Source: an uncultured Collinsella sp.
GTDB lineage: Bacteria > Actinomycetota > Coriobacteriia > Coriobacteriales > Coriobacteriaceae
Reading direction: 5' to 3'
Length of the DNA stretch: 44,693 nucleotides
NCBI GenBank assembly: GCA_959018755.1
Contig: CAUEMA010000017.1
Location: 1-44,693, forward strand
In this document: one piece after another, positions 30,123-38,213 of the stretch
Layout: every line of letters begins with the position of its first letter
How positions within the stretch are numbered: position 1 is the first letter of the stretch
Notes under the pieces: generated by a model
Seen by the model: only the letters and a program-made list of their open reading frames with translations
Databases searched by the model: none
What the model was told of the DNA's origin: nothing
Program-made: the position numbers and the translations under genes

Positions 30123-32066
30123 ATGAACGACCCCGTTGCCAAAACCTGTCGGCAGCGCCGCCTGTTTGCGCGATTTGCTTCCGTCTGCGCACTCGTCGCG
30201 CTTGCATTGCTGCTACTGCCCGCCGCCGCACACGCCGACGGTTATTCCATGACCCAAACCTATATCGGTGCCACGGTCGAGGCCGACGGCTCGCTAACCG
30301 TTGTCGAGGGACGCCAGTTTGATTTCGACGACGACATCAACGGCGTGTTTTGGGAGATCAATACGGGCACCAACCAGCAGGGCGGCACGGCGGGCGTCGA
30401 CGTGCTGAGTGTCGAGGAAGAGGACACCGCGTTTAACAAAGTCGATAGCGCGAACAAGGGCGACTCTGGCGTCTACACGGTCGAGCAGACCGGTGACGGC
30501 GTAAGGATTAAGGTATTCAGTCCTCACGAGAGCGGCGACAGCGCGACCTATTACGTGAGCTATACCATGACCGGTGCGGTTATGAACTGGGCCGATACCG
30601 CCGAGCTCTACTGGAAGTTTGTGGGCGACGGCTGGTCCGCGGACTCCGACGATGTCGAGATGGAAGTGTACTTCGCAAATGCCGCTGCCGGGACGGCGGC
30701 CGTCAAGGGCGATAACTTCCGCGCATGGGGCCACGGCCCGCTGACGGGCGATGTATCGCTCGATGCGGACGAACCCATGGTCACCTATACCATTCCCTGC
30801 GTGCATCAGGGCGAATTCGCCGAGGCACGCATCGCCTTCCCCAGCGACTGGGTGCCGCAGCTTGCCGCCTCGGGCGAAGAGCGCATGTCAACGATCCTGA
30901 GCGAAGAGAAGGAATGGGCCGACGAAGCTAACGCCCGCCGCGCTCACGCTCGCATGATTGCCAATGCACTTGTCGTGCTAAGTGTTGTTGCGGCGGTGGC
31001 CTTTACCGGCACAATCGTTATGCTCAAGCTGCGCAAGCGCAAGCCCAAGCCGCTTTTCCAGGACGAATATTTCCGCGATGTGCCTTCGTCCGACCATCCC
31101 GCCGTGCTTTCGGCCCTCATGAGCTGGAACGAGGTGCCCGATCAGGCATATATCGCCACGCTCATGAAGCTCACTGACGACCGTGTGATCAAGCTGGAGC
31201 AGGCGACCGTGACCAAGGCCAAGAAGGGTCTGTTGGGGCGTGAAAAAGAAGAGCAGACGTATCGCGTGACGGTGAGTGATGCGGGCTGGAAGTCGGCCAA
31301 GGGCATTGACCACATGGTGCTCAAGGTCTTCTTTGCCGGTGCTAAGCCTGACGAGAACGGCGATCGCTCGCGCACGTTTGACGAGCTGCAGCACTACGTC
31401 AAGCAGCACGCTACACCCGTGGGCGACAAGCTCGAGGACTATCAGAACACCGTTAAGGGCAAGCTGGCCGATAGCGAGTACGTTGCCTCGGACGGCATTG
31501 TTGCAATGGTGTTTTGCCTGGTTCTTGGTATCCTGATTGCCTTTGTTCCCGTGGGATCCATCTTCTTTACCGATGGCGCACAGGCGAACATTACCGCCGC
31601 GGTTATCTCGGTGCCGATTGTGCTGGTGGGTATTGGCGTGGGCCTTACGTTCCGCCGCTTTACGCCGGAGGGCGCCGAGGTGGCGGCTCGCTGCAAGGCA
31701 CTTAAGCATTGGCTCGAGGACTTCACTCGTCTAAAGGAAGCCGTCCCGGGCGATCTGGTGCTGTGGAACAAGCTGCTGGTGATGGGCGTGGCGCTGGGTG
31801 TTTCCAAGGAAGTGCTGCGTCAGCTTGCCGAGGCCGTGCCGCCCGAGGTGCGCGAGGCCGACGGCTTCTATGACAATTATCCCTGCTACTGGTGGTACTA
31901 CCATCATTACGGCATCGATTCGCCGCTCGATTCGTTTAACGATGTGTATCACGAGAGCATCCGTGAGCTGGCGTCGAGCTCCGATAGCTCGGGCGGCGGC
32001 GGAGGCGGTGGCTTCTCGGGCGGCGGGGGCGGCGGCGTCGGCGGAGGCGGCGGCGGAACGTTCTAG
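30123..32066 (+). CDS. DUF2207 membrane protein
   Basis: A 647-residue secreted-then-anchored protein. It has a signal peptide (about 1-38, ending AAAHADG), an outer DUF2207 beta-domain (about 40-255; SMTQTYIGATVEADGSLTVV), a membrane helix near 283-305, a cytoplasmic region, two more helices near 480-530, and a Ser/Gly tail with long glycine runs ending GGGTF. This matches the family layout. The function is unknown. ATG 30123 follows AAAGGATGTGCC; an upstream in-frame start at 30054 adds 23 residues before the signal peptide and is unlikely. The IS110 element ends about 120 nt upstream. Confidence 0.85.
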   Translation: MNDPVAKTCRQRRLFARFASVCALVALALLLLPAAAHADGYSMTQTYIGATVEADGSLTVVEGRQFDFDDDINGVFWEINTGTNQQGGTAGVDVLSVEEEDTAFNKVDSANKGDSGVYTVEQTGDGVRIKVFSPHESGDSATYYVSYTMTGAVMNWADTAELYWKFVGDGWSADSDDVEMEVYFANAAAGTAAVKGDNFRAWGHGPLTGDVSLDADEPMVTYTIPCVHQGEFAEARIAFPSDWVPQLAASGEERMSTILSEEKEWADEANARRAHARMIANALVVLSVVAAVAFTGTIVMLKLRKRKPKPLFQDEYFRDVPSSDHPAVLSALMSWNEVPDQAYIATLMKLTDDRVIKLEQATVTKAKKGLLGREKEEQTYRVTVSDAGWKSAKGIDHMVLKVFFAGAKPDENGDRSRTFDELQHYVKQHATPVGDKLEDYQNTVKGKLADSEYVASDGIVAMVFCLVLGILIAFVPVGSIFFTDGAQANITAAVISVPIVLVGIGVGLTFRRFTPEGAEVAARCKALKHWLEDFTRLKEAVPGDLVLWNKLLVMGVALGVSKEVLRQLAEAVPPEVREADGFYDNYPCYWWYYHHYGIDSPLDSFNDVYHESIRELASSSDSSGGGGGGGFSGGGGGGVGGGGGGTF

Positions 32067-32079
32067 CGGTCGCAAAATC

Positions 32080-32129
32080 TGGGATGGGCCTTCTCTGGCA
32101 GCTGTCGGGGAAAGCCCATCCCATTTTTA
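32080..32129 (+). terminator. Terminator after the DUF2207 gene
   Basis: GGGATGGGC (32081-32089) pairs with GCCCATCCC (32114-32122). ATTTTTAT follows. Confidence 0.8.
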
Positions 32130-32181
32130 TGTGTCGGCAGGGGCCGATTCTTCCGATTTCTACTCTGTCAGGAGGGGTAGT

Positions 32182-32407
32182 GGGCAAAAAATGCCAAATA
32201 TGAGTACTGCTGCTGCGTTGGTCACATATATTTGCGCATAATAATAGCCTCCTAATGAGAATAACTCTCGTTAGGAGCCAGTTTTATTGAACATTTGGGG
32301 AGATACGTCAGCTCGTCCGGCTGACCGCCATGTCTAAAAGCCTCAAAAATGCCCCAAATCGCTGCTACTAAAAAGGTAACAGTACTCATATTTGACGTTT
32401 TTTGCCC
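32182..32407. repeat. 226-nt multibranched palindromic element
   Basis: The outer arms 32182-32209 and 32380-32407 match over 28 bp with one G-U pair and one mismatch. Inside, CTCCTAATGAGA (32249-32260) pairs with TCTCGTTAGGAG (32266-32277), GTCAGC pairs with GCTGAC near 32307-32327, and ATTTGGGG pairs with CCCCAAAT further out. The result is a closing stem with two internal branches, like a structured RNA or a folded mobile element. It is AT-richer than its surroundings. There is no coding capacity. Confidence 0.75.
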
Positions 32408-32442
32408 ACGGACTCTTGGATCGGCATCGAAAACGAACCGGA

Positions 32443-32498
32443 CGGCACTTAGGGACGTTCCTTTTATGCCGGCAGTTTAGGAACGTCCCTAAGTGCCG
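32443..32498. repeat. 20-bp perfect inverted repeat (REP-like)
   Basis: Arms 32443-32462 and 32479-32498 are perfect reverse complements carrying GGGACGTTCCT; the 16-nt loop holds GCCGGC. It ends 4 nt before the stop codon of the minus-strand GNAT gene and could serve as its terminator. Confidence 0.85.
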
Positions 32499-32501
32499 GG
32501 T

Positions 32502-33143
32502 TTAGACTGTTAGGTCGAGTTCGTAGAGGAAGCTTTCGCGCGGCATGGCGTGGCGGCGTTCCTCGCGGTTGGCACGGTGCGTGGCGGTGCGCTTAAAGCC
32601 GTGCAACTCGTAGAACTTCCACGAGCAGTTGGAGTCGGTGTACAGGTGCGCCCTCGTCGCTCCAAGTGAGGACAGGTGCGAGACCGCGGCATCGAGCAAA
32701 ACCGAGCCAACGCCCAGGCCGTGGACATCGCGATCCACGGCAAGCAGCGTGACCTCGTTGTCGTGCGGCAGCGGGCTGCATTCGAGTAGGCGGTTGTTGG
32801 TTCGAATGGTGGCGCGCACAAACGACAGGTACTCGGCGCACGCATCGGGTTCCAGCTCGCGCATTTGCGACAGCAGCGCGCGCTCGGTATCCATCCAGCG
32901 CTCGTTGACGGTGGCGCCGGAACTCTGTCCCGCGCGCGCGAGCGCAATGCCACGCGCCTGACCGTCGATTACGGCAACCTGCGAAAACGTCGAGGAAGAA
33001 AGGCAGTAGGCAAGATCGCACGCGGCCTCAAGGCGGTTGTACTCATCGTTATCCGAGTTGTTGTGCCAAAGCTGCTGCAAGATCAGCGCAATGGCGTCGA
33101 AATCTTCGGTATCAAACGGTCGGTAGAGAACCCGCGAGACCAT
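32502..33143 (-). CDS. GNAT-family N-acetyltransferase
   Basis: A 213-residue acetyl-CoA-dependent transferase. The acetyl-CoA loop VDRDVHGLGVGSVLLDAAV (about residues 137-155) and the following ARAHLYTDSNCSWKFYELHGF are typical of GNAT motifs A and B. The N-terminal half is longer than in small GNATs and carries little recognisable sequence. The start follows AGAAAGAGGCACC on its strand. The substrate is unknown. It is divergent from purH across a 277-nt gap in which no feature is clear. Confidence 0.82.
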   Translation of the reverse strand: MVSRVLYRPFDTEDFDAIALILQQLWHNNSDNDEYNRLEAACDLAYCLSSSTFSQVAVIDGQARGIALARAGQSSGATVNERWMDTERALLSQMRELEPDACAEYLSFVRATIRTNNRLLECSPLPHDNEVTLLAVDRDVHGLGVGSVLLDAAVSHLSSLGATRAHLYTDSNCSWKFYELHGFKRTATHRANREERRHAMPRESFLYELDLTV

Positions 33144-33420
33144 GGTGCCTCTTTCTATTGCGGATGCATATCGAGCACAGTTCTACCACGCCATTGGCAT
33201 CTAATTATGGTGCCCCTGTGTTCCATGAACTCACCGTGCCCAGTGGCGCTTCTGCAACCCCCGCTCGCAAGCTTTTTCTGCACAGCCGTGCGTTGCGGGG
33301 TGCAACGTCGCGCTCGATGCGCTACATTAAATCAGTATTTTCAATGCCGCTGCGCGAGCGCTGCAGATCGACGTATCACCGACTCACAGAGCACGGCGGC
33401 GTACCAGACAGGAGGACTGC

Positions 33421-35028
33421 ATGGGATCTGATGTGAAGATCGCACGCGCGTTGATCTCGGTTACCGATAAGACGGGCGTCGTCGATTTCGCACGGACGCT
33501 GGTTGACGACTTTGGCGTCGAGATCATCTCTACGGGCGGCACGGCTCGTGCCATCGAGGACGCGGGCGTTCCCGTAACCCCCATCGAGGAGTTCACGGGC
33601 TATCCCGAGATGATGGACGGCCGCGTCAAGACGCTGCACCCCAAGGTTCACGGCGCACTGCTTGCCCGCCGCGATTCCGAGCAGCACATGCAGGAGGCCG
33701 CTCAGCACGGCATTAAGCTGATCGACCTGGTCGTCGTCAACCTGTACGAGTTCGAGAAGACCGTCGCCAACCCCGAGGTCACCTTCGCGGATGCCATCGA
33801 GCACATCGATATCGGTGGCCCCTCCATGCTGCGCTCTGCTGCCAAGAACGCCGCGAGCGTTACCGTCATTTCCGACCCGGCTGACTATGACGCCGTCCTG
33901 GCCGAGATGCGCGAGACCGGTGGCTGCACCACGCTTTCCACCCGTCGTCGCCTGCAGGTGAAGGTCTACCAGACCACCGCCGCCTACGACACGGCTATCT
34001 CCCGTTGGCTTGCCGCCCAGGCAAGCGACGTGGCGGACACCTCTGCCAAGCTCGAGATCTCGCTGGAGAAGGTCGACGACCTGCGCTATGGCGAGAACCC
34101 GCAGCAAAAGGCCACGGTCTATCGCTTTGCCGAGGGCTGCGAGAATACCGCGAGCTCGCAGTTCCCGCTCGTGGGCTCCGAGCAGATCCAGGGCAAGCCG
34201 CTCAGCTACAACAACTATCTGGATGCCGACGCCGCTTGGAACCTGGTCCGCGAGTTCGACGAGCCGGCCTGCGTGATCCTCAAGCATCAGAACCCCTGCG
34301 GCTCCGCCGTGGCCGAGGACATCACGGCCGCCTACGACCGCGCCTTCGCCTGCGATCCCAAGAGCGCCTTCGGCGGCATCATCGCCTGCAACCGCGAGGT
34401 TCCCTATGAGCTGGTTGAGCACTTTGCCGATCAGAACAAGCAGTTCGTCGAGGTTATCATCGCTCCGAGCTACACTGCCGAGGCGCTCGAGCGCATGGCC
34501 AAGCGCCCCAACCTGCGCGTGCTGGCCACCGGCGGCGTGGACCACGGCGCCCAGGTGGAGCTGCGCTCCGTCGACGGCGGCATGCTGGTGCAGGAGGTCG
34601 ACCACGTGACCGAGGATCCTGCGACCTTTACGTTCCCCACCGACCGCAAGCCCACCGACGCCGAGATGGCCGAGCTCGAGTTTGCCTGGAAGGTCTGCAA
34701 GGGCGTCAAGTCCAACGCCATCCTGGTCTCCAAGGGTAAGGCCGGCATTGGCATGGGCCCGGGTCAGCCCAACCGCGTTGACTCTGCACTGCTTGCCTGC
34801 GAGCGCGCCGAGGACTTCTGCGAGCGCGAGGGCGTGGAGAAGGGCGGCTTTGCCTGTGCAAGCGACGCGTTCTTCCCGTTCCGCGACAACGTCGACGTGC
34901 TTGCCGCGCACGGCGTGACCTGCATCATCCAGCCCGGCGGCTCCAAGCGCGACGACGAGAGCGTCCAGGCCTGCAACGAGCATGGCATCGCGATGGTCTT
35001 TACCGGCGCCCGCCACTTTAGGCACTAA
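33421..35028 (+). CDS. purH: Bifunctional AICAR formyltransferase / IMP cyclohydrolase
   Basis: A 535-residue enzyme for the last two steps of purine synthesis. The N-terminal MGS-like cyclohydrolase domain begins RALISVTDKTGVVDFARTL and has the STGGTARAIEDAG and GRVKTLHPKVHG motifs. The C-terminal transformylase shows ILKHQNPCGSAV, KSNAILVSKGKAGIGMGPGQ and the late SDAFFPFRDNV, IIQPGGS, ending TGARHFRH. It uses the AICAR released by HisHF, a known link between the purine and histidine pathways. ATG 33421 follows CAGGAGGACTGC. A terminator follows. Confidence 0.97.
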   Translation: MGSDVKIARALISVTDKTGVVDFARTLVDDFGVEIISTGGTARAIEDAGVPVTPIEEFTGYPEMMDGRVKTLHPKVHGALLARRDSEQHMQEAAQHGIKLIDLVVVNLYEFEKTVANPEVTFADAIEHIDIGGPSMLRSAAKNAASVTVISDPADYDAVLAEMRETGGCTTLSTRRRLQVKVYQTTAAYDTAISRWLAAQASDVADTSAKLEISLEKVDDLRYGENPQQKATVYRFAEGCENTASSQFPLVGSEQIQGKPLSYNNYLDADAAWNLVREFDEPACVILKHQNPCGSAVAEDITAAYDRAFACDPKSAFGGIIACNREVPYELVEHFADQNKQFVEVIIAPSYTAEALERMAKRPNLRVLATGGVDHGAQVELRSVDGGMLVQEVDHVTEDPATFTFPTDRKPTDAEMAELEFAWKVCKGVKSNAILVSKGKAGIGMGPGQPNRVDSALLACERAEDFCEREGVEKGGFACASDAFFPFRDNVDVLAAHGVTCIIQPGGSKRDDESVQACNEHGIAMVFTGARHFRH

Positions 35029-35057
35029 GTTTTGCCCCGGAACAAAATAATCTCTGC

Positions 35058-35093
35058 AAAAGACGGTCGCTCCGTTTGGAGGGCCGTCTTTTT
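35058..35093 (+). terminator. Terminator after purH
   Basis: AAAGACGG (35059-35066) pairs with CCGTCTTT (35084-35091), with an inner CTCC/GGAG stem and a T run. Confidence 0.85.
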
Positions 35094-35109
35094 GGTATAA
35101 GAGGACGGA

Positions 35110-35841
35110 ATGACTAACACGAAAGGTATGACCATGCCCCAGATTGATGATGCCGAGCTGTTTGGCAATGCCGAGGATCAGCGTGCGTACGAGGACTTTT
35201 GCGCCAATCAGGAGGCGGTCGAGAAGTTTACGCTCGACAAGCCCGCGCTTGTCTGCCGTTGGCGCATGTCCAACAAAAAGGTACCCATGCTCAACCGTCA
35301 CATCCGCGCGCTGTCTGAGCGCCTGGTGCAGGGCGAGCCACTCACCCATAACATGCTCAGCTGGGCCAAACAGCACGTTGAGTGGTCGCTTGCCGAGGGC
35401 GATTACACCGCACGCGACGGCGTGCTCATGCTGGTGATCGACATCAATGGCAACGCCGCCATGACGGTGGGGGAGTACGAGCCGCTCGCCGATACGTCGG
35501 CCAAGGCGCTGCGTGCCCGTTCCGCCGAGGCCCGCTCCGAGGCCGACGAGACCGGCGTGGCGCCCGAGCTGCTCGCCGCCGTCAACAATGGCGAGCTTGC
35601 CTTTGTGGCGCCGGCGGACGAGTGCCTGTGCGGCACGGCGACGCTCATCGAGCAGCTGGCCCAGACCAAGGGAATCCCGGTCACGCGCGTAGACATTCCC
35701 GCGCAGCTCAAGGGCGCGCTGTTCCTAGTGAGCGACGAGCACGGCGTGGTCCCCGCGACCGAGACGAACGCCGCCGAGGCCGACGCCGCCACGGTTGCCT
35801 TCTTCGCCGAAGGCTACGAAAAGCTCCGTGCCCGCCGCTAA
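35110..35841 (+). CDS. Conserved-looking protein of unknown function
   Basis: A 243-residue soluble protein without membrane segments. It has a mixed charged N-terminal half (RAYEDFCANQEAVEKFTLDK, LSERLVQGEPL) and a C-terminal half with CLCGTATLIEQLA and VDIPAQLKGALFLVSDEHG. Its codon use matches its neighbours, so it is very probably a real gene. ATG 35110 follows GAGGACGGA; ATG 35128 or 35134 is also possible after GAAAGG. I do not recognise a family and give no function. It lies after the purH terminator and before a two-component pair. Confidence 0.7.
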   Translation: MTNTKGMTMPQIDDAELFGNAEDQRAYEDFCANQEAVEKFTLDKPALVCRWRMSNKKVPMLNRHIRALSERLVQGEPLTHNMLSWAKQHVEWSLAEGDYTARDGVLMLVIDINGNAAMTVGEYEPLADTSAKALRARSAEARSEADETGVAPELLAAVNNGELAFVAPADECLCGTATLIEQLAQTKGIPVTRVDIPAQLKGALFLVSDEHGVVPATETNAAEADAATVAFFAEGYEKLRARR

Positions 35842-35887
35842 ATGATTTTTCTGGGACGGGGATTAAAGAATCATTTTGGTCCCCGCC
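35841..35887. repeat. Palindromic repeat fragment
   Basis: AATGATT (35841-35847) pairs with AATCATT (35869-35875). CGGGGA (35858-35863) can also pair with TCCCCG (35880-35885). It starts on the final codon of the preceding gene. It resembles the other intergenic palindromes but is shorter and less regular. Confidence 0.45.
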
Positions 35888-36020
35888 GCCGCTGCGAGTG
35901 CGAGGCGGACAAAACGCCCCCGCTCGCGAACAGTTCTGTCACCTTGGCACCGCGCGCGGTGCGCACCTGCAGTTTCGCAGCCATAATGGTGGCAAGACAA
36001 CCAAGAGGGGAGCGAAATCC

Positions 36021-36692
36021 ATGGCGCTGATTTATGTCGTTGAGGACGACGAGCCCATTCGTCGTGAGCTTGTCGATATCCTTGCCCGTGCCGGTTTTGA
36101 GGTCGAGGTCTGCGAATCGTTTGAGCACGTCTCGCGCGATATTCTCGCCGCCGCGCCCGACCTGGTGCTGCTCGACCTCACGCTCCCCGTCAAAGACGGC
36201 CAGCACATCTGCCATGAGGTCCGTCGCGAATCCGAGGTCCCCATCATCGTTCTCACGTCGCGCACGACCGAGATCGACGAGGTCATGGCCATGACGCTCG
36301 GCGCAGATGACTTTGTTCCCAAGCCCTACAGCGCGCGCGTGCTCGTGGCCCGCATCAATGCCCTGCTGCGTCGCACCGCGGCGGCAGGCGAGCGCAGCAC
36401 ACTTGTCCACAAGGGGCTGGAGCTCGACCTCGCCCGCTCCATGGTCACCAATACGCAAACCGGTACCAGCACCGAGCTCACCAAAAACGAACTGCGTATC
36501 CTCTCGCTGCTTCTGAGCCGCGCGGGCAAGATCGTTTCGCGCTCGGCCATCATGCAGGACCTGTGGGACTCCGATGCCTTCGTGGACGACAACACGCTCA
36601 CCGTCAACATCAACCGCCTGCGCACCACGCTCGAAAAAATCGGCATCAAGGGGTATTTGACGACGCACCGCGGCCAGGGCTATTTGGTCTAG
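36021..36692 (+). CDS. OmpR-family response regulator (BceR/VanR-like)
   Basis: A 223-residue regulator. The receiver has the acidic pair VVEDDEP, Asp52 in VLLDLTLP, and Lys in FVPKPY. The winged helix shows LTKNELRILSLLLSRAGKIV and VNINRLRTTLEKIG, then HRGQGYLV. ATG 36021 follows AGAGGGGAGCG. The gene is 9 nt upstream of its kinase. Together with the kinase type this suggests cell-envelope or antibiotic-peptide sensing, though no ABC transporter is adjacent. Confidence 0.92.
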   Translation: MALIYVVEDDEPIRRELVDILARAGFEVEVCESFEHVSRDILAAAPDLVLLDLTLPVKDGQHICHEVRRESEVPIIVLTSRTTEIDEVMAMTLGADDFVPKPYSARVLVARINALLRRTAAAGERSTLVHKGLELDLARSMVTNTQTGTSTELTKNELRILSLLLSRAGKIVSRSAIMQDLWDSDAFVDDNTLTVNINRLRTTLEKIGIKGYLTTHRGQGYLV

Positions 36693-36701
36693 GGGACGGC
36701 T

Positions 36702-37745
36702 ATGTCGTTTGCCAAGTTCTTTAAAGACGCGCTGCTCCCCGTCGCCGTGTGGACGTGCGGCGTGCTGCTGAGCTGCTTTGTGCTGACGGTCGCTGGTGCT
36801 TCGACATCTATCGTGGTCGTGGCGGTCGGCGTGTCCTTTATCTTTGGTATGCTCGGCATCGTGATCGAGTACGCGCGCCGTCGTCGTTTTCTGCGCCAGC
36901 TGGAGCGTGCGGCAGAGGAGCTCGAGAGTCCCGCATGGGTGCAGGAGATGGTGCAATGCCCGACCTATGCCGAGGGCGAGCTCGAGTACGAGGTCTTGCG
37001 CCGGGTGGGCAAAGCCGCCTGCGACGAGGTTGCCGAAGGCCGGCGTCAGACCGATGACTATCGCGACTATATCGAGAGCTGGGTCCACGAGGCCAAGCTG
37101 CCTCTGGCGGCGGCTCACCTGATTTTGGAAAACCTTGATGGCAGCGAAGACGACCTGTCGCGTGTGGATGACCTGGGCCGCGAGCTGGCTCGCGTGGAGC
37201 GCTATATCGACCAGGCGCTGTACTACGCGCGCTCGGAAGTCGTGGAGCGCGACTACCTGATTCGCCGCTGGGGTCTCAAGACCTTGGTGACGGGCGCGAT
37301 TAAAGCCAACGCGCGTGAGCTCATCGCGGCGCACGTGGCGCCGGTGTGCGGGAACCTTGACTTTGAGGTCTTTACCGACGAGAAGTGGCTCGAGTTTATT
37401 CTGGGGCAGCTCATCCAGAACAGCATTAAATACGCGCGCGAGGACGGCGCGAAGATCGTGTTTTCGGGCGCGTTGCTGGACGAGGGCCTGGCAAGCGAGC
37501 GCATCGAGCTTACCGTTGCGGACAACGGCTGCGGCGTGAGCGCGGCAGACCTGCCGCGCGTGTTCGAGAAGGGCTTTACCGGCGACAACGGCCGCGCCAC
37601 CAAGCGCGCAACGGGCATCGGCCTCTACCTGGTGGCACGCCTGTGCTCCAAGATGGGCATTGACGTCACCGCGGCATCCGAGCCCGGCGAAGGCTTCGTC
37701 GTCACGTTTGCCTTCTCAACCAACAAGTTCCAATACTTTGAGTAG
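36702..37745 (+). CDS. BceS-like intramembrane-sensing histidine kinase
   Basis: A 347-residue kinase with two N-terminal membrane helices (about 12-32 and 36-56) and almost no outer loop, the layout of intramembrane sensors. The phospho-acceptor His129 lies in ESWVHEAKLPLAAAHLI, as in BceS (VHEIK). The ATP domain has QLIQNSIKYARED, VADNGCGVS, FEKGFTG and TGIGLYLVARL. Relatives detect bacitracin-type peptides together with a BceAB transporter; none is found in this window. It is co-transcribed with the regulator. Confidence 0.9.
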   Translation: MSFAKFFKDALLPVAVWTCGVLLSCFVLTVAGASTSIVVVAVGVSFIFGMLGIVIEYARRRRFLRQLERAAEELESPAWVQEMVQCPTYAEGELEYEVLRRVGKAACDEVAEGRRQTDDYRDYIESWVHEAKLPLAAAHLILENLDGSEDDLSRVDDLGRELARVERYIDQALYYARSEVVERDYLIRRWGLKTLVTGAIKANARELIAAHVAPVCGNLDFEVFTDEKWLEFILGQLIQNSIKYAREDGAKIVFSGALLDEGLASERIELTVADNGCGVSAADLPRVFEKGFTGDNGRATKRATGIGLYLVARLCSKMGIDVTAASEPGEGFVVTFAFSTNKFQYFE

Positions 37746-37810
37746 TCAGCCCGTATGGCGTAGCCGTTCAGGATCTTCCCATGTAAGAAGAAATCAGGCT
37801 TTTCAGCAGC

Positions 37811-37910
37811 TATATTCCTGAACGGGAACATTGCTAATGTAGTCAACACTATATTCCCGTACATGAACATAGTGCTACAGTTTTATACTAAGTTCACGGA
37901 CAGGAATATA
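37811..37910 (+). promoter_or_regulatory. Three evenly spaced hipBA operators and a -10 box
   Basis: Three 22-bp near-palindromes of the form TATATTCC-N6-GAAC lie at 37811-37832, 37850-37871 and, inverted, 37889-37910. Their starts are exactly 39 bp apart. TATACT at 37884-37889 is a good -10 that touches the third site. This is the arrangement expected for co-operative autorepression by HipB. The last operator ends 12 nt before the hipB start. Confidence 0.75.
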
Positions 37911-37922
37911 GCTGGAGGCGTC

Positions 37923-38213
37923 ATGAGAACGGTGACAACGATTAAAAAGCTGGATGGGCGCATCAAGCTCAAACCGTCGGAAGTCGCTTTCTCGGAGCGC
38001 ACGGTTTTCGATCCCGCCGAGATGGGGAAGGCCCTTAGGCTCAGAAGGCGTGAACTCGGCTTGACTCAACGTGACGTCGCGACTATGACGGGTCGCAGCC
38101 TTCGTGTGATTGGTGATATCGAACGGGGGCGGACAACGGTCGAAATTGGTGTCATTTTCGATTACGCCTCCATCGTGGATGTTGATTTTATTCTGAAGGT
38201 GAGGGGGAAGTAA
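37923..38213 (+). CDS. hipB: HipB-like antitoxin, XRE-family regulator
   Basis: A 96-residue DNA-binding antitoxin. A helix-turn-helix spans about 36-75: MGKALRLRRRELGLTQRDVA, then SLRVIGDIERGRTT. It binds and neutralises HipA and represses its own promoter in the known family. ATG 37923 follows GGAGGCG; an earlier in-frame ATG at 37863 lies among the operators and is rejected. The stop overlaps the hipA start by 1 nt (TAATG), giving tight coupling. Confidence 0.85.
   Translation: MRTVTTIKKLDGRIKLKPSEVAFSERTVFDPAEMGKALRLRRRELGLTQRDVATMTGRSLRVIGDIERGRTTVEIGVIFDYASIVDVDFILKVRGK

Noticed and set aside
33376..35376. A 666-codon minus-strand open frame opposite purH
   Set aside because: It is an antisense shadow; purH motifs fill the plus strand completely.
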